Below, piece after piece: positions 1 to 9,812 of a stretch of 36,421 bases of DNA. The stretch spans positions 1 through 36,421 of the forward strand of contig DTUJ01000168.1 of NCBI GenBank assembly GCA_012964235.1. The letters are read 5' to 3'. A program made the translations under genes and the position numbers. Source of the DNA: Fidelibacterota bacterium (lineage in GTDB: Bacteria; Fidelibacterota; Marinisomatia; Marinisomatales; UBA8229). The notes beneath the pieces are model-generated. The model saw only the letters and a program-made list of their open reading frames with translations. It was not told the origin of the DNA and ran no database searches. Position 1 is the stretch's first letter. Every line of letters begins with the position of its first letter.

Positions 1-2
1 CG

Positions 3-422
3 ATTCGATGTGGAAAATTTACTATTGCCCTTATGGAAGAAACTCTCAGAACTTATCGTTCTGAAGAAGTCACCAAGGATAATTTGACGCTTTTACTCTT
101 ATCAACCAAAAGGGTCATGTTAAAGAAACGCGGTAGAAAAATAATTCAGAGTATTTCCACAAAAAGGAAATCCAGATTAGGTATCGCTTTAATTGAATCA
201 ACTGTTGAAGCCGGGAGTGGTTCTTTACCTGCTTGTGAAATTGAAAGCATGGCCTTGAGATTTTACCCAAAGAACCAAAAAATCTCAGAATTAGCGTACC
301 GATTCCGGACTGGAAAAACTCCTGTTGTAGGGTACATATCCGGCAATCGTTTCTTCATCGATTTGAAGACGATTTTACCCAATCAGGTTGCACTTCTGAT
401 TGATGTAATAAACCAGGTTTAA
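3..422 (+). CDS. selA: L-seryl-tRNA(Sec) selenium transferase, C-terminal part
   Basis: This is the C-terminal end of SelA, the PLP enzyme that converts seryl-tRNA(Sec) to selenocysteyl-tRNA(Sec) using selenophosphate. The gene is cut by the window edge. The ORF track begins at an internal ATG (33), but the frame is open to position 3 and reads IRCGKFTIALMEETLRTY, matching the SelA segment just after the PLP-lysine domain. The small C-terminal domain follows, with the family-like stretch GSLPACEIES and an ending of the type TGKTPVVGYISGNRFFIDLKT. Only about 140 residues of a roughly 460-residue family are present, so the catalytic lysine lies outside the window. The stop codon is 3 nt before selB, so the two genes are almost certainly one operon, as in many Sec-decoding bacteria. 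Recognition is from sequence pattern alone, but the selB neighbour makes it very secure. Confidence 0.93.
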   Translation: MRCGKFTIALMEETLRTYRSEEVTKDNLTLLLLSTKRVMLKKRGRKIIQSISTKRKSRLGIALIESTVEAGSGSLPACEIESMALRFYPKNQKISELAYRFRTGKTPVVGYISGNRFFIDLKTILPNQVALLIDVINQV

Positions 423-425
423 GTA

Positions 426-2288
426 ATGAATCAAATTGTCATCGGGACTGCCGGTCACATTGATCATGGGAAGACAGCATTAGTCAAGGCCTTGACAGGG
501 GTTGATACAGATCGTCTTCAAGAAGAAAAATCTCGCGGTATGACCATTGACTTGGGATTTGCATTCCTCAATAAAGATATTACCATTATTGATGTACCTG
601 GACATGAGAAGTTTATCAGGAACATGGTTTCTGGTGTCTCGACTATTCATATTGCACTGGTTGTCGTGGCAGCGGATGATGGTGTCATGCCTCAGACTAA
701 GGAGCATCTTCAAATCCTTTCTTTGTTGTGTATTCCTCAGGGTGTGATTGCACTCACAAAAACGGATATGGTTAGCGATCCGGACTGGCTTGATCTGGTT
801 GAAATGGAAATACATGAAATTGTAGCTGGTACCAGTTTAGAATCTGCTCCTATTATTCGTACTTCTGTAAATCCAGAATCCGGGATTTCCGAATTGCGAC
901 AGGCACTGTTACATGAGGCTGGAAAAGTGAGGTTTACTTTGGACCGGGGATTTTTTCGACTTCCCATAGATCGAGTATTCCTAAAAACCGGATTTGGTAT
1001 TGTTGTAACAGGAACGGTCATTTCTGGTAGTCTTTCAGTCGGTGATGAGATTTATTGTCAGCCTGTTGGGCAACAATGCAAAGTACGAGGTCTTCAGAGT
1101 CATGGTGAAAAAACAGAAACAGTATCCATGGGTGACCGGGCTGCTGTGAATGTAGTAGGTATTGAGAAAAACCAGGCATGGCGCGGTGCTGAGTTAGTCC
1201 AATCGGGGTGGATTGCTTCAACTTCCATATTTATTGCTCATGTTCAAATGATTCCGGGAATTGGATGGGAATTGAAATCCAAACAAAGAGTTCGAATTCA
1301 TTTGGGGACTGCAGAAGTTCTTGGACGTGTAACTATTTCAGGAAAACGTCTGAAAACAGGGGAGTCAGGTATAATGTTAATCAGGTTAGAAAAACCTCTA
1401 GTTGCAGCAATGGATGATCGGTTTGTCATGCGCTCTTATTCTCCTATGCATACTATTGGTGGCGGAGTTATACTTGATCCAAATCCGAAAGGAAAATGGA
1501 ACGAAATACGTAATTGGATGAATACTCTATCTACAGTTAGATCCCAGCGATTCAACCAATTTATAGATCAGTTTTGGACACAACCAAAAACAAAAATGGA
1601 ATGGGGAAGAGTTTTTCATTGTTCTATTGAGGATATTCAACAGTTTATTACTGAAAATAGATTGGAGATAAGAAATAAGCTGGTATACAATCCAGAAAAG
1701 TTTTCGTTTGCGAAGAAAGTGTTTTTGGAGAGAATAAAGCAGTTCCACAAACAGCATCCATATCGAAAATCTATCAATGGAGATATTATTCGGAAGGAAC
1801 TACGTTTTAGTGAATCATGGTTTACAATGGTTATAAATGATTGTGTGAACGAAAATTTAATTTTGCCAATCGAAGCAGGATATGCCCTTAGGGATCATGA
1901 AATTTCCCTTTCTTCCAGTGACCAGAAGAAAGCAGATTTGATTTCTGAAGTATTAGCACGAAGCAGGTTTGCACCCCAATCCTTGAATGATATCTTGGAA
2001 AAAACCCAGTTAGAGGATGAATCTATTTTGGAATTACTCCATGTACTAAAAGGAAAGGAAAAATCGATTGAAATAAAAGCTGGACTTTGGTTGGAAAAAT
2101 CGAATTTTAATAAACTTATTTCTATGCTGAAATCATATTTTTTATCAAAGGAAAAACTGAGTGTCCCGGATTTTAAAACATTAACCCATCTTACTCGAAA
2201 AACTGCTATTCCTCTCCTTGAATATCTGGATAAAAGCGGGTTCACTTTCCGTAAAGAGAATGAACGGATTAAAGGTGACAGGTTGTGA
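426..2288 (+). CDS. selB: Selenocysteine-specific translation elongation factor SelB
   Basis: SelB is the EF-Tu-like GTPase that delivers Sec-tRNA(Sec) to in-frame UGA codons by binding the SECIS hairpin of the mRNA. The N-terminus holds the G1 motif [11 protein letters not shown] (residues 7-17), the switch region [19 protein letters not shown], the G3 motif DVPGHEKF and the G4-like TKTD. EF-Tu-like beta-barrel domains follow, and the last 250 residues or so are the winged-helix repeats that bind SECIS RNA. At 620 residues the length is normal for bacterial SelB. It starts 3 nt after selA, and its stop overlaps the GTG start of mutS by 4 nt. Its presence means that in-frame TGA codons in this genome must be read with care. 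A candidate target lies at 27049 in this same window. Confidence 0.96.
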   Translation: MNQIVIGTAGHIDHGKTALVKALTGVDTDRLQEEKSRGMTIDLGFAFLNKDITIIDVPGHEKFIRNMVSGVSTIHIALVVVAADDGVMPQTKEHLQILSLLCIPQGVIALTKTDMVSDPDWLDLVEMEIHEIVAGTSLESAPIIRTSVNPESGISELRQALLHEAGKVRFTLDRGFFRLPIDRVFLKTGFGIVVTGTVISGSLSVGDEIYCQPVGQQCKVRGLQSHGEKTETVSMGDRAAVNVVGIEKNQAWRGAELVQSGWIASTSIFIAHVQMIPGIGWELKSKQRVRIHLGTAEVLGRVTISGKRLKTGESGIMLIRLEKPLVAAMDDRFVMRSYSPMHTIGGGVILDPNPKGKWNEIRNWMNTLSTVRSQRFNQFIDQFWTQPKTKMEWGRVFHCSIEDIQQFITENRLEIRNKLVYNPEKFSFAKKVFLERIKQFHKQHPYRKSINGDIIRKELRFSESWFTMVINDCVNENLILPIEAGYALRDHEISLSSSDQKKADLISEVLARSRFAPQSLNDILEKTQLEDESILELLHVLKGKEKSIEIKAGLWLEKSNFNKLISMLKSYFLSKEKLSVPDFKTLTHLTRKTAIPLLEYLDKSGFTFRKENERIKGDRL

Positions 2289-4882
2289 GTAAAAAACCTG
2301 AGATTCCTGGTACACCGCTGATGAGGCAGTATCTTGAAGTGAAGAGTCAACACCCGGAAAGTATAGTTCTATTCCGGATGGGGGATTTTTTTGAAACATT
2401 TAATGAAGATGCAAAAATTACGGCTAAGATACTTGGTATCGTTCTCACCAAGAGAGCAAATGGAGCTGCCTCTGATGTTCCTCTGGCAGGATTTCCACAT
2501 CATGCTTTGGATAATTATCTTCCTAAACTGGTCAATGCAGGGCATAGAGTAGCTATTTGTGAGCAGGTTGAGGATCCAAAACTTGCAAAAGGAATTGTGA
2601 GGCGTGAAGTGATTGAGGTTGTAACTCCCGGGACTATTACCTGTGATCAGGCGTTGAATCAGAAATCCAATACCTACATCGCCAGTGTGTATTTTCATCA
2701 TAGTAATGCAGGATATGCTATTTTAGACCAATCCACCGGGGAATTTTTTTTAGGAGAATGTACCCTTTCCCAGCTCACAGAATCTCTACGAAAATTTGCT
2801 CCCAGAGAGGTTCTTTTGGGTGAAAATATTACCTATTCAACAACCGAATGGTATCGTGAACTCAAACCATTTGTGACTCAAGTAGAAGATTGGCTCTTCA
2901 ATTTTGATCAAAGCCATCGAACTCTCACAAGTCATTTCGAAACCAATTCATTGAAGGGTTTTGGTTGTGATGATTTGGTACACGGAATTACGGCTGGCGG
3001 GGTCGTTTTATACCATATAAGGAATACTCTAAACAGTACTCTTGATCATGTTACATCAGTTCGACCTATTTTTGAAGAAGAAGCCATGAGTCTTGATGGT
3101 TTTACACTCCGAAATCTTGAAGTATTTCAATCGTTGTCTACACAGGGTACTCATGGGACGTTGTTGGATGCTTTAGATGAGACTGTAACAGCGGGAGGTG
3201 GCCGTCTTTTGAAGCAGTGGTTAAATCAGCCATTGACAGGTTTGTCCCGCTTGAATATTCGGCAAAATATTGTTGAGGCTTTTGTTCAAAAGAAAAAATC
3301 TCTGCATGCTATCAGAAATTATTTAGGGAAAATATCTGACCTTGAACGAATTCTTGGAAAGATCAGCAGATTGAAAGCAACTCCAAGAGATGTGTGGGGG
3401 CTTGGATCGAGTTTAGGTTTAATTCCATTCCTGAAAAAGGACTTGGAGGATTCTGGTAATAAAGCACTTGCAGAGTTATCAAGTCAGTTCAAGGATCTGA
3501 AAAAAACAGTGAAACTTATTGTTGAGAAAGTAAAGGAAGATGCACTTGCTAGTTTAAAACGGGGCGGATTCATTAATCAGGATGTTGACAAGGAGTTGGA
3601 TGAACTCCGATCACTTTCATCTGGTGGAAAACAATGGATTTCAGATCTTCAGGATTCTGAGCGGGAAGCTACGGGAATTCCATCCTTGAAAATTAGTTTC
3701 AATAAAATATTTGGGTATTATATTGAGGTTACAAAGACTCACCAGCACAAGGTACCTGATTCTTATACTAGGAAACAGACATTGGTAAATTCTGAGAGAT
3801 ATATTACCTCGGAGTTGAAGCAATATGAAGAAAAGATTTTATCAGCTGAAGAAAAAATTGAATCAATTGAAATCCGGATATTTGAGGAATTATGCAGAGA
3901 CATTTTGCAGGAAACACGCAATATTCAAATTAACGCAAAGATATTGCACCGTCTGGATGTGTTATCCTCATTTTCCGCAAAGGCAGTCAGAAATCGTTAT
4001 GTAAGACCTAAGCTAATTACGGAGCCCAGTCTGGAGATAAAAGCAGGAAGGCATCCTGTAGTAGAACAACTTCTCCCCGCTACCGAGCGATTCATTCCAA
4101 ATGACACCTTGATGGATATAAAAACCAGTCAAATACATTTGATCACCGGACCAAATATGGCAGGGAAATCCACTTATCTTCGCCAAGTTGGACTTTTGGT
4201 ATTAATGAGCCAAATTGGTTCCTTTATTCCAGTAAAGAAAGCGAAAATTGGCATCGTTGACCGCCTGTTTACCAGGGTGGGTGCAAGTGATAATCTTGCT
4301 GGAGGAGAAAGCACTTTTCTTATTGAGATGAATGAAGCAGCGAATATTCTAAATAATGCAACCCCCCAGAGTCTCATTCTCCTTGATGAAATTGGAAGGG
4401 GAACAGCCACATTTGATGGATTGTCACTCGCTTGGTCAATCACGGAACATCTTCACAATCATTCAAATGTTGGTGCTCGTACCCTTTTCGCAACTCATTA
4501 CCATGAGTTGACGGATCTTGAAAATACCTTGGAACGTTTGGAAAATTTTCAGGCAGCAGTGAAGGAATTTGGCGATAAGATAGTTTTTCTTCGTACAATT
4601 TTACCTGGAATAAGCGACAAAAGTTATGGGATACATGTAGCTCAAATGGCTGGATTACCATCTGAAGTAATCGAAAGAGCAAAGGAGATATTAAACTTTC
4701 ATATCAGCCAAGAGAATATCCATGGAACGCGACAGGCCATTCCCGCTTCTAATCAGTTATCCATCTTTGATCAGAAAGAAAATGAGTTGAAAAAAGCCAT
4801 TTCAGCACTTGATCTGGACAAAATGACCCCTATTCAAGCCCTACAGACTTTGGATAAATTAAAAAAAGAGCATGGACTGTAG
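2285..4882 (+). CDS. mutS: DNA mismatch repair protein MutS
   Basis: MutS recognises base mismatches and short loops and recruits MutL. The N-terminal mismatch-reading domain carries the F-x-E motif in MGDFFETF (F35, E37). The connector, lever and clamp regions follow. The ATPase domain has Walker A GPNMAGKST starting near residue 622, Walker B LILLDEIGRGTATFDG and the signature FATHYHEL. The C-terminus ends in the typical TPIQALQTLDKLK segment. The 865-residue length fits MutS1. The start is GTG at 2285, overlapping the selB stop (GTGA), which suggests translational coupling. Association of mutS with a selenocysteine operon is not functional in any way I know. No MutL is in the window. Confidence 0.97.
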   Translation: MSKKPEIPGTPLMRQYLEVKSQHPESIVLFRMGDFFETFNEDAKITAKILGIVLTKRANGAASDVPLAGFPHHALDNYLPKLVNAGHRVAICEQVEDPKLAKGIVRREVIEVVTPGTITCDQALNQKSNTYIASVYFHHSNAGYAILDQSTGEFFLGECTLSQLTESLRKFAPREVLLGENITYSTTEWYRELKPFVTQVEDWLFNFDQSHRTLTSHFETNSLKGFGCDDLVHGITAGGVVLYHIRNTLNSTLDHVTSVRPIFEEEAMSLDGFTLRNLEVFQSLSTQGTHGTLLDALDETVTAGGGRLLKQWLNQPLTGLSRLNIRQNIVEAFVQKKKSLHAIRNYLGKISDLERILGKISRLKATPRDVWGLGSSLGLIPFLKKDLEDSGNKALAELSSQFKDLKKTVKLIVEKVKEDALASLKRGGFINQDVDKELDELRSLSSGGKQWISDLQDSEREATGIPSLKISFNKIFGYYIEVTKTHQHKVPDSYTRKQTLVNSERYITSELKQYEEKILSAEEKIESIEIRIFEELCRDILQETRNIQINAKILHRLDVLSSFSAKAVRNRYVRPKLITEPSLEIKAGRHPVVEQLLPATERFIPNDTLMDIKTSQIHLITGPNMAGKSTYLRQVGLLVLMSQIGSFIPVKKAKIGIVDRLFTRVGASDNLAGGESTFLIEMNEAANILNNATPQSLILLDEIGRGTATFDGLSLAWSITEHLHNHSNVGARTLFATHYHELTDLENTLERLENFQAAVKEFGDKIVFLRTILPGISDKSYGIHVAQMAGLPSEVIERAKEILNFHISQENIHGTRQAIPASNQLSIFDQKENELKKAISALDLDKMTPIQALQTLDKLKKEHGL

Positions 4883-4932
4883 GAAATATCTTTCTGCGTC
4901 AATCTTTATATGAAATGATTATGAGTGGATTA

Positions 4933-5967
4933 ATGAAAAAACTAATATTCCTGAGTTTTTTTGGAATTGCACAGTTTTCTTTTTCAGAAACAGTGTTTAT
5001 AAAATATGGGTGGCAAATATTCAGGAATGCAGGTGATGGCCGATCATTGGCTCTAGGAAGGGCTTTGACAGCTGGTGGTAAGGGTTTACCTGCCTCCTTG
5101 TGGAATCCCGCAAATTTGGTCGCAAATACAAAGAAATCATTTACATATGTTCATCAAAGCCGTTTTTCAGGAGTTGTTAACAGTGATTTGATATCTTTTC
5201 CGATACATAAATTTACTTCCAAGCCATTTGGATTTATCTTAATTCATGAGGAAGTCCCCGGTATTCCAGATACCCGCTTTGCGTTATTAGATGAGAATGG
5301 TGATGGTAAACTAAATGGAAATGAACGTTTAGATTCAAAAAATGTTACAGAATTTAGTCAGCATCAGTGGGGAGTGTATTTGAATCGGTCATGGGTTATT
5401 AACAAATCTCCCTCTATTGGATCAGTGCTTAGCCAAAAATCAGTATTATTAAGGGATGTCATTTTTGGAATTGGAGTGAAAGGGTTGATACACCAATTGG
5501 GAAGTCATACAGGTACAGGGTTTGGTTTGGATGCTGGTTTAAGAACATTATTTTGGAAAAGAGTACAAGCAGGAATTGTGATTCAGGATGTACTCACTTC
5601 TTGGCTGGTCTGGGATAATGGAACAAAAGAAATTGTCACTCCTCGTGTTTCGGTGGGAATTTCTGGGAACTATGATCTTCCCTTAATTCCAGTTACATTG
5701 GATTTGATGGCAGATATTGTAATAGAGACGGAAAAGTTCCGAATGGGAATGGAGTGGACCATCAGGGAAAATATTCAAATCAGATTTGGGGGAAATGAAA
5801 CCGGAATAATTTCAACTGGTCTTGGGTTGGTATGGTCCGATATTGAGATTAGTTATGCTCTTCAATTTGAACCAGAGGTATCTTCTTTAGGGAACAGCCA
5901 TTTACTTTCTTTTTCTATCAATCCGAAATTAATAAGGAGTGAGATATCACCTTCTCTGGATAATTAA
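4933..5967 (+). CDS. PorV/UPF0164-like outer-membrane beta-barrel protein
   Basis: This is a predicted secreted outer-membrane protein of about 344 residues. Three in-frame ATGs compete (4915, 4921, 4933). I prefer 4933 because it gives a compact signal peptide, MKKLIFLSFFGIAQFSFS, with likely cleavage before ETVF. The mature N-terminus has the pattern NAGDGRSLALGRALTA...ASLWNPANL, typical of the PorV/PorQ and UPF0164 families of FadL-like barrels common in FCB bacteria. The rest alternates glycine and aromatic residues as expected for amphipathic strands. Around residues 117-128 there is an acidic loop, DENGDGKLNGNE, resembling an EF-hand or dockerin calcium site inserted between strands. 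The family tie is by pattern. A role as a secretion shuttle (PorV-like) is possible but not shown. Confidence 0.65.
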   Translation: MKKLIFLSFFGIAQFSFSETVFIKYGWQIFRNAGDGRSLALGRALTAGGKGLPASLWNPANLVANTKKSFTYVHQSRFSGVVNSDLISFPIHKFTSKPFGFILIHEEVPGIPDTRFALLDENGDGKLNGNERLDSKNVTEFSQHQWGVYLNRSWVINKSPSIGSVLSQKSVLLRDVIFGIGVKGLIHQLGSHTGTGFGLDAGLRTLFWKRVQAGIVIQDVLTSWLVWDNGTKEIVTPRVSVGISGNYDLPLIPVTLDLMADIVIETEKFRMGMEWTIRENIQIRFGGNETGIISTGLGLVWSDIEISYALQFEPEVSSLGNSHLLSFSINPKLIRSEISPSLDN

Positions 5968-6043
5968 TTTAGATGAATTTGGTTTTCATTGTTAGAAGCG
6001 TATATTACTCCGTAAATTTTTTGGTTTTTTTTGTTGAAAAATT

Positions 6044-6907
6044 ATGATTAAAAGTATGACAGGGTATGGCCGCAGTGCGGTCAAAAATGGCAGTGGTCAA
6101 ATTTCAGTGACTGTACGGGCAGTTAATTCCCGTTATTTCGATCTGAAAATTCGGGGTTTCGATCTTGATCCGGCTCTAGATTTGGATATCCGAAATCGAA
6201 CCCAGGAAATTCTTAAGAGGGGAAGTATACAGTTGGTTTTTGAAATGAATCACAATAGTGGAACTGAAGGATTATTACAATTGAATAAAAGTCGATTTGA
6301 AGCTATTGAATCGTTATTACAAACAATTCAGATGGAATATGGTCGCCACATTGAGCTGAGTCAAATCGTATCCCTTAAAGATTTGTTTTCGGAAAACGAT
6401 CAGGATAAAATTCAACCAAAAAATATTTTAAAAGGTTTAAATGATGCTTTGGGGCAGGCGGATGAAATGCGTTCAACTGAGGGTAAAATAATCCAAAAGA
6501 GCATGGAAGATCAATTAAAGTCATTTTGTGAAAAGATTGATAAACTTGAACAACAAGTAAAAAAGGCAGGCAAAATTCGTAAAGAAAAATACCAGAAGAA
6601 AATATCAGAGCTTTTAGAAACAGTTCCAGTTGATGAAACCCGTCTGGCTCAGGAAATTGCCATTCTTTCTGAAAAAGCAGATATTACGGAAGAGATCCTT
6701 CGGTGCCGGAGTCACATGGAACAATATTTATCATTTTTACAGGAGGTTGAACCTGTTGGGAAGCGGTTAAACTTTCTTTTGCAGGAAACACACAGAGAAA
6801 TCAATACAATTGGAGCAAAAAATTCTGATATGACCTTGACGAATCTTGTTATTGAATTGAAAAATGATACGGAAAAACTTAGGGAGCAAGCTCAGAATAT
6901 TTTATGA
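6044..6907 (+). CDS. yicC: YicC family protein (putative endoribonuclease)
   Basis: This is a member of the YicC/YloC family. E. coli YicC is reported as an endoribonuclease involved in RNA turnover. The hallmark N-terminus MIKSMTGYGRS is present, as are NSRYFDLKIRG and the conserved C-terminal end with RLNFLLQETHREINTIGAKNSD. At 287 residues it is full length. The middle (about residues 140-200) is lysine- and glutamate-rich and probably helical. The stop overlaps the ATG of gmk (ATGA), and the yicC-gmk-rpoZ order is widely conserved in bacteria, which supports all three calls. There is no strong ribosome binding site before the ATG. Confidence 0.93.
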   Translation: MIKSMTGYGRSAVKNGSGQISVTVRAVNSRYFDLKIRGFDLDPALDLDIRNRTQEILKRGSIQLVFEMNHNSGTEGLLQLNKSRFEAIESLLQTIQMEYGRHIELSQIVSLKDLFSENDQDKIQPKNILKGLNDALGQADEMRSTEGKIIQKSMEDQLKSFCEKIDKLEQQVKKAGKIRKEKYQKKISELLETVPVDETRLAQEIAILSEKADITEEILRCRSHMEQYLSFLQEVEPVGKRLNFLLQETHREINTIGAKNSDMTLTNLVIELKNDTEKLREQAQNIL

Positions 6908-7479
6908 AGAATTTCATTGCAATATCTGGTCCTTCAGGAACGGGAAAAACAACATTATGTCGTGAATTACAGCGTAAAAAACAGGAGATTAACTTTTCAG
7001 TATCCTGTACAACCCGTCGTCAGCGTTACACAGAAGAAGATGGCGTAGATTATCATTTTATTTCCATGGAAGAATTTGAGGAAAAAGTCAACAAAAATGA
7101 ATTTATGGAGTATGAAGAGGTTCACGGAGATTATTATGGCACAATGAAGAAACCACTCGAAGATGCCATCAGGGGAGACAGGTTATTACTGCTTGAAGTT
7201 GATGTAAAGGGAGCTAAATCTATTCAATCATTATATCCGAAAAATACGGTTACAATTTTTATTTTGCCTCCCAATCTTGATGATCTCCGAAAACGGCTAA
7301 GAAGCCGTGGTACAGATTCGGAAAAAAGAATTAAAAAACGAATGGACCGTTTGGAATTGGAATTAAAAGAAAAAGATTGGTTTGATTATCACGTGATCAA
7401 CAATCAAATTGAACATGCTAGTAATGAATTAATTAAAATAATTGAAAAACAAACAGAAGGAGTGTTATATGAGTCTTAA
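6904..7479 (+). CDS. gmk: Guanylate kinase
   Basis: Guanylate kinase phosphorylates GMP to GDP with ATP, an essential step in GTP and dGTP supply. The P-loop SGPSGTGKTT lies at residues 8-17. The GMP-binding region is SVSCTTRRQRYTEEDGVDYHFI followed by EVHGDYYGT, and the lid region is RLRSRGTDSEKRIKKRM. Its 191 residues are a standard length. It overlaps yicC by 4 nt at its start and the omega-like gene by about 11 nt at its end, so the three are probably co-translated. The link to the downstream Rel homologue is thematic: both act on guanine nucleotides. Confidence 0.97.
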   Translation: MKNFIAISGPSGTGKTTLCRELQRKKQEINFSVSCTTRRQRYTEEDGVDYHFISMEEFEEKVNKNEFMEYEEVHGDYYGTMKKPLEDAIRGDRLLLLEVDVKGAKSIQSLYPKNTVTIFILPPNLDDLRKRLRSRGTDSEKRIKKRMDRLELELKEKDWFDYHVINNQIEHASNELIKIIEKQTEGVLYES

Positions 7480-7756
7480 GCCGTTGTCTTTTCGCCAGAT
7501 AGAAGAGCAGACAGGTGATATTTATGAAGCAGTAGTTGTGATGGAACGAAGAGCGAAGCAAATACTTCGCGATCGCCTTGTCGAAAAGATTATAAAAGAA
7601 GAAGAAAGCAGGGATATGGGTGTTTTTGATGAAGTCCCTGATGAAATAGATCCAGAAACGTACCAGGAAGTAGAAAAAGTAACAACTGTGGCTATTGAGG
7701 AATTTATTAATGGTGATTTAACGTGGGATAAACACCCACAAGATTCGGAAAAATAA
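7469..7756 (+). CDS. rpoZ: RNA polymerase omega subunit-like protein
   Basis: This small protein of 95 residues resembles the omega/Rpb6 fold subunit that helps assemble RNA polymerase. The ORF track starts at 7442, but the ATG at 7469 is preceded by a good ribosome binding site (GAAGGAG, about 7 nt upstream) and gives the start MSLKPLSF. The N-terminal half has the omega-like helix pattern (GDIYEAVVVMERRAKQILRD). The C-terminal half is strongly acidic, as in FCB-type omega proteins. The position directly after gmk is the conserved bacterial location of rpoZ, and this carries much of the weight because the sequence is divergent. Confidence 0.78.
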   Translation: MSLKPLSFRQIEEQTGDIYEAVVVMERRAKQILRDRLVEKIIKEEESRDMGVFDEVPDEIDPETYQEVEKVTTVAIEEFINGDLTWDKHPQDSEK

Positions 7757-7762
7757 TCATAA

Positions 7763-8452
7763 ATGGGCCTAAGTGTGGCGGCGAATATCTATCATTTTCT
7801 CAGTCAAACCCGTGAATTATTTGGAGACGAAATTTTTATTCAATCATCTTTAGATAATATAGATCAAGGATCGGGTTATGATTTCCCTGGATCATTACAG
7901 GAATTTAATGACAAGATAAATTCTTGTCATAAATGCCAGTTAGGGGATGCACGAACAAAATTTGTTTTTGGTGTAGGGGATCCCAATGCGGATTTATTAT
8001 TAGTCGGAGAAGCACCGGGAGTTGATGAGGATCGTCTTGGTGAACCATTTGTAGGTCGTGCCGGGAAATTATTGGATAAAATTCTGGCCGCTATTCACCT
8101 CAATAGAACAAAAGGTGTGTATATCTGTAATGTTTTGAAATGCCGTCCCCCGAATAATCGGGATCCATTACCCTCTGAAGTTGACCAATGCGAACCATAT
8201 CTCCAGCATCAAATTAGCCTTATTAAACCTCAGTTGATTGTAGCGTTAGGACGGGTTGCAGGGAAAACTCTTTTAAAACAAGATCTTCCATTAAAGGCTA
8301 TGAGAGGGAAAATGTATCATTATGAAGGAATCCCTTTGATTGTCACCTACCATCCTGCGGCTCTTTTGAGAAACTCAGGATTTAAAGTACCAACGTGGAA
8401 AGATTTTCAATGGATTCAATCAATTCTTGATGGAAAAACAAATATTGGCTAA
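7763..8452 (+). CDS. Family 4 uracil-DNA glycosylase (iron-sulfur type)
   Basis: This enzyme removes uracil from DNA arising by cytosine deamination. It belongs to the family 4 UDGs with a 4Fe-4S cluster. Cluster ligands are visible as CHKC (around residues 53-56), a further Cys in [10 protein letters not shown], and CEPY downstream. The active-site motif is [20 protein letters not shown], and the second motif is [10 protein letters not shown]. The N-terminal 45 residues (serine- and aspartate-rich) are a linker found in related bacterial proteins. Its start lies 6 nt after the omega gene, and its 3' end overlaps dnaB, so it is part of the replication and repair run of genes here. Confidence 0.93.
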   Translation: MGLSVAANIYHFLSQTRELFGDEIFIQSSLDNIDQGSGYDFPGSLQEFNDKINSCHKCQLGDARTKFVFGVGDPNADLLLVGEAPGVDEDRLGEPFVGRAGKLLDKILAAIHLNRTKGVYICNVLKCRPPNNRDPLPSEVDQCEPYLQHQISLIKPQLIVALGRVAGKTLLKQDLPLKAMRGKMYHYEGIPLIVTYHPAALLRNSGFKVPTWKDFQWIQSILDGKTNIG

Positions 8453-9812
8453 AAATAATCAATCAGAAATTTTGAATGTCCAGCCCCAGGCCTTGGAGGC
8501 AGAACAAGCTGTTTTAGGGTCAATGCTCATCAGTAAAGAAGCTGTCAGCAAGGTTTTACAATGGATTTCATCAGAACATTTTTATAAAGAAGCTCATGCG
8601 AAGATTTTTTCTACGATGATTGTATTATTCAATGAAAATGAACCAGTTGACACTATCTCTGTAACCGACCGATTAAAGAAGAATAAGGAACTGAAAGCAG
8701 TTGGAGGTGCATATTACATAACCGGATTGGTTGAATCTGTACCTACCGCAGCGAATGTAGAAAGTTATGCCAAGATAGTCCTGGAAAAAGCTGTATTACG
8801 CAGGCTGATTTATCTTGCTCATGATATGTCTAAAGAAGCTTATGATGATCGCCAAACAGTTGATGATATACTGGATAGTGCTGAGCAATCCATTTTTACT
8901 ATCACCCAAAACCGTTTAAAAGGCGGTTTTAAACATATCGAACCTATTCTTCATGAATCATTTGAAAAGCTTGATGCCATTAGTTCGAAAGCGGGATCTG
9001 TAATAGGAGTCCCATCTGGCTTGATTGATTTGGATGCGATGACAGCTGGTTTTCATCCTGGTGATCTAGTGATTATCGCAGGCCGTCCAGCAATGGGAAA
9101 AACCTCACTTGCTCTTTCAATAGCACGAAATGCCGCAGTTGATCATAAGGAAAGTGTTGGAATCTTCAGTCTGGAAATGGCTGATCATCAGATTGCCATG
9201 AGGCTTCTTTGTGCAGAATCAAAGGTGGATAGTCATCTTGTCAGGACGGGCAATCTCCCGAAATCTCAGTGGAAGAATTTGAGTATTCATGTGGGGACAT
9301 TAGCAGAGGCACCTATTTACCTGGATGATTCACCCGCAATTACCGTACTTGAATTACGAGCTAAGGCCCGGAGATTAAAAGCAGAACATGATGTAAAAAT
9401 GATTATTGTTGACTATCTTCAGTTGATGCAAGGTCCAAAAGGTATTGAGAGTCGGCAGCAGGAAATTTCTATTATTACCCGCTCTCTCAAGTCTCTTGCA
9501 AAGGACTTAAAAATTCCAATTGTGGCTCTATCCCAATTGTCAAGGGCAGTTGAAAGTCGAAGTGATAGACGTCCACAATTATCGGATCTTCGTGAAAGTG
9601 GGGCGATCGAACAAGATGCAGATGTTGTTATGTTTTTATACCGTCAATGGATATATTCGCGGGAAGATCAAGACAGAGGTAAAGCTCAAATAATAATCTC
9701 CAAACAGCGAAATGGACCTACTGGAACTGTTAATGTAACATTTATTGACCGTTTTGCTCGATTTGAGAATATGTCTGTTTACGAGAATGCTGAAGCTGAA
9801 GTACCCTTTTAA
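8430..9812 (+). CDS. dnaB: Replicative DNA helicase DnaB
   Basis: DnaB is the hexameric helicase that unwinds DNA at the replication fork. The N-terminal domain begins VQPQALEAEQAVLGSML, the typical DnaB opening. The RecA-like domain has Walker A GRPAMGKTS, Walker B IIVDYLQLM, the switch SQLSRAVESR and the terminal DLRESGAIEQDADVV motif. It has 460 residues. The ORF track uses a TTG at 8427, but the adjacent ATG at 8430 is the simpler start. It overlaps the upstream glycosylase by 23 nt, and its stop overlaps the next ATG (TAATG). No intein is seen, although DnaB is a common intein host. Confidence 0.97.
   Translation: MEKQILAKNNQSEILNVQPQALEAEQAVLGSMLISKEAVSKVLQWISSEHFYKEAHAKIFSTMIVLFNENEPVDTISVTDRLKKNKELKAVGGAYYITGLVESVPTAANVESYAKIVLEKAVLRRLIYLAHDMSKEAYDDRQTVDDILDSAEQSIFTITQNRLKGGFKHIEPILHESFEKLDAISSKAGSVIGVPSGLIDLDAMTAGFHPGDLVIIAGRPAMGKTSLALSIARNAAVDHKESVGIFSLEMADHQIAMRLLCAESKVDSHLVRTGNLPKSQWKNLSIHVGTLAEAPIYLDDSPAITVLELRAKARRLKAEHDVKMIIVDYLQLMQGPKGIESRQQEISIITRSLKSLAKDLKIPIVALSQLSRAVESRSDRRPQLSDLRESGAIEQDADVVMFLYRQWIYSREDQDRGKAQIIISKQRNGPTGTVNVTFIDRFARFENMSVYENAEAEVPF

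Noticed and set aside
480-2399. Minus-strand and alternate-frame ORFs over selB and mutS
   Set aside because: Shadows of strongly supported genes; no start signals or recognisable domains.
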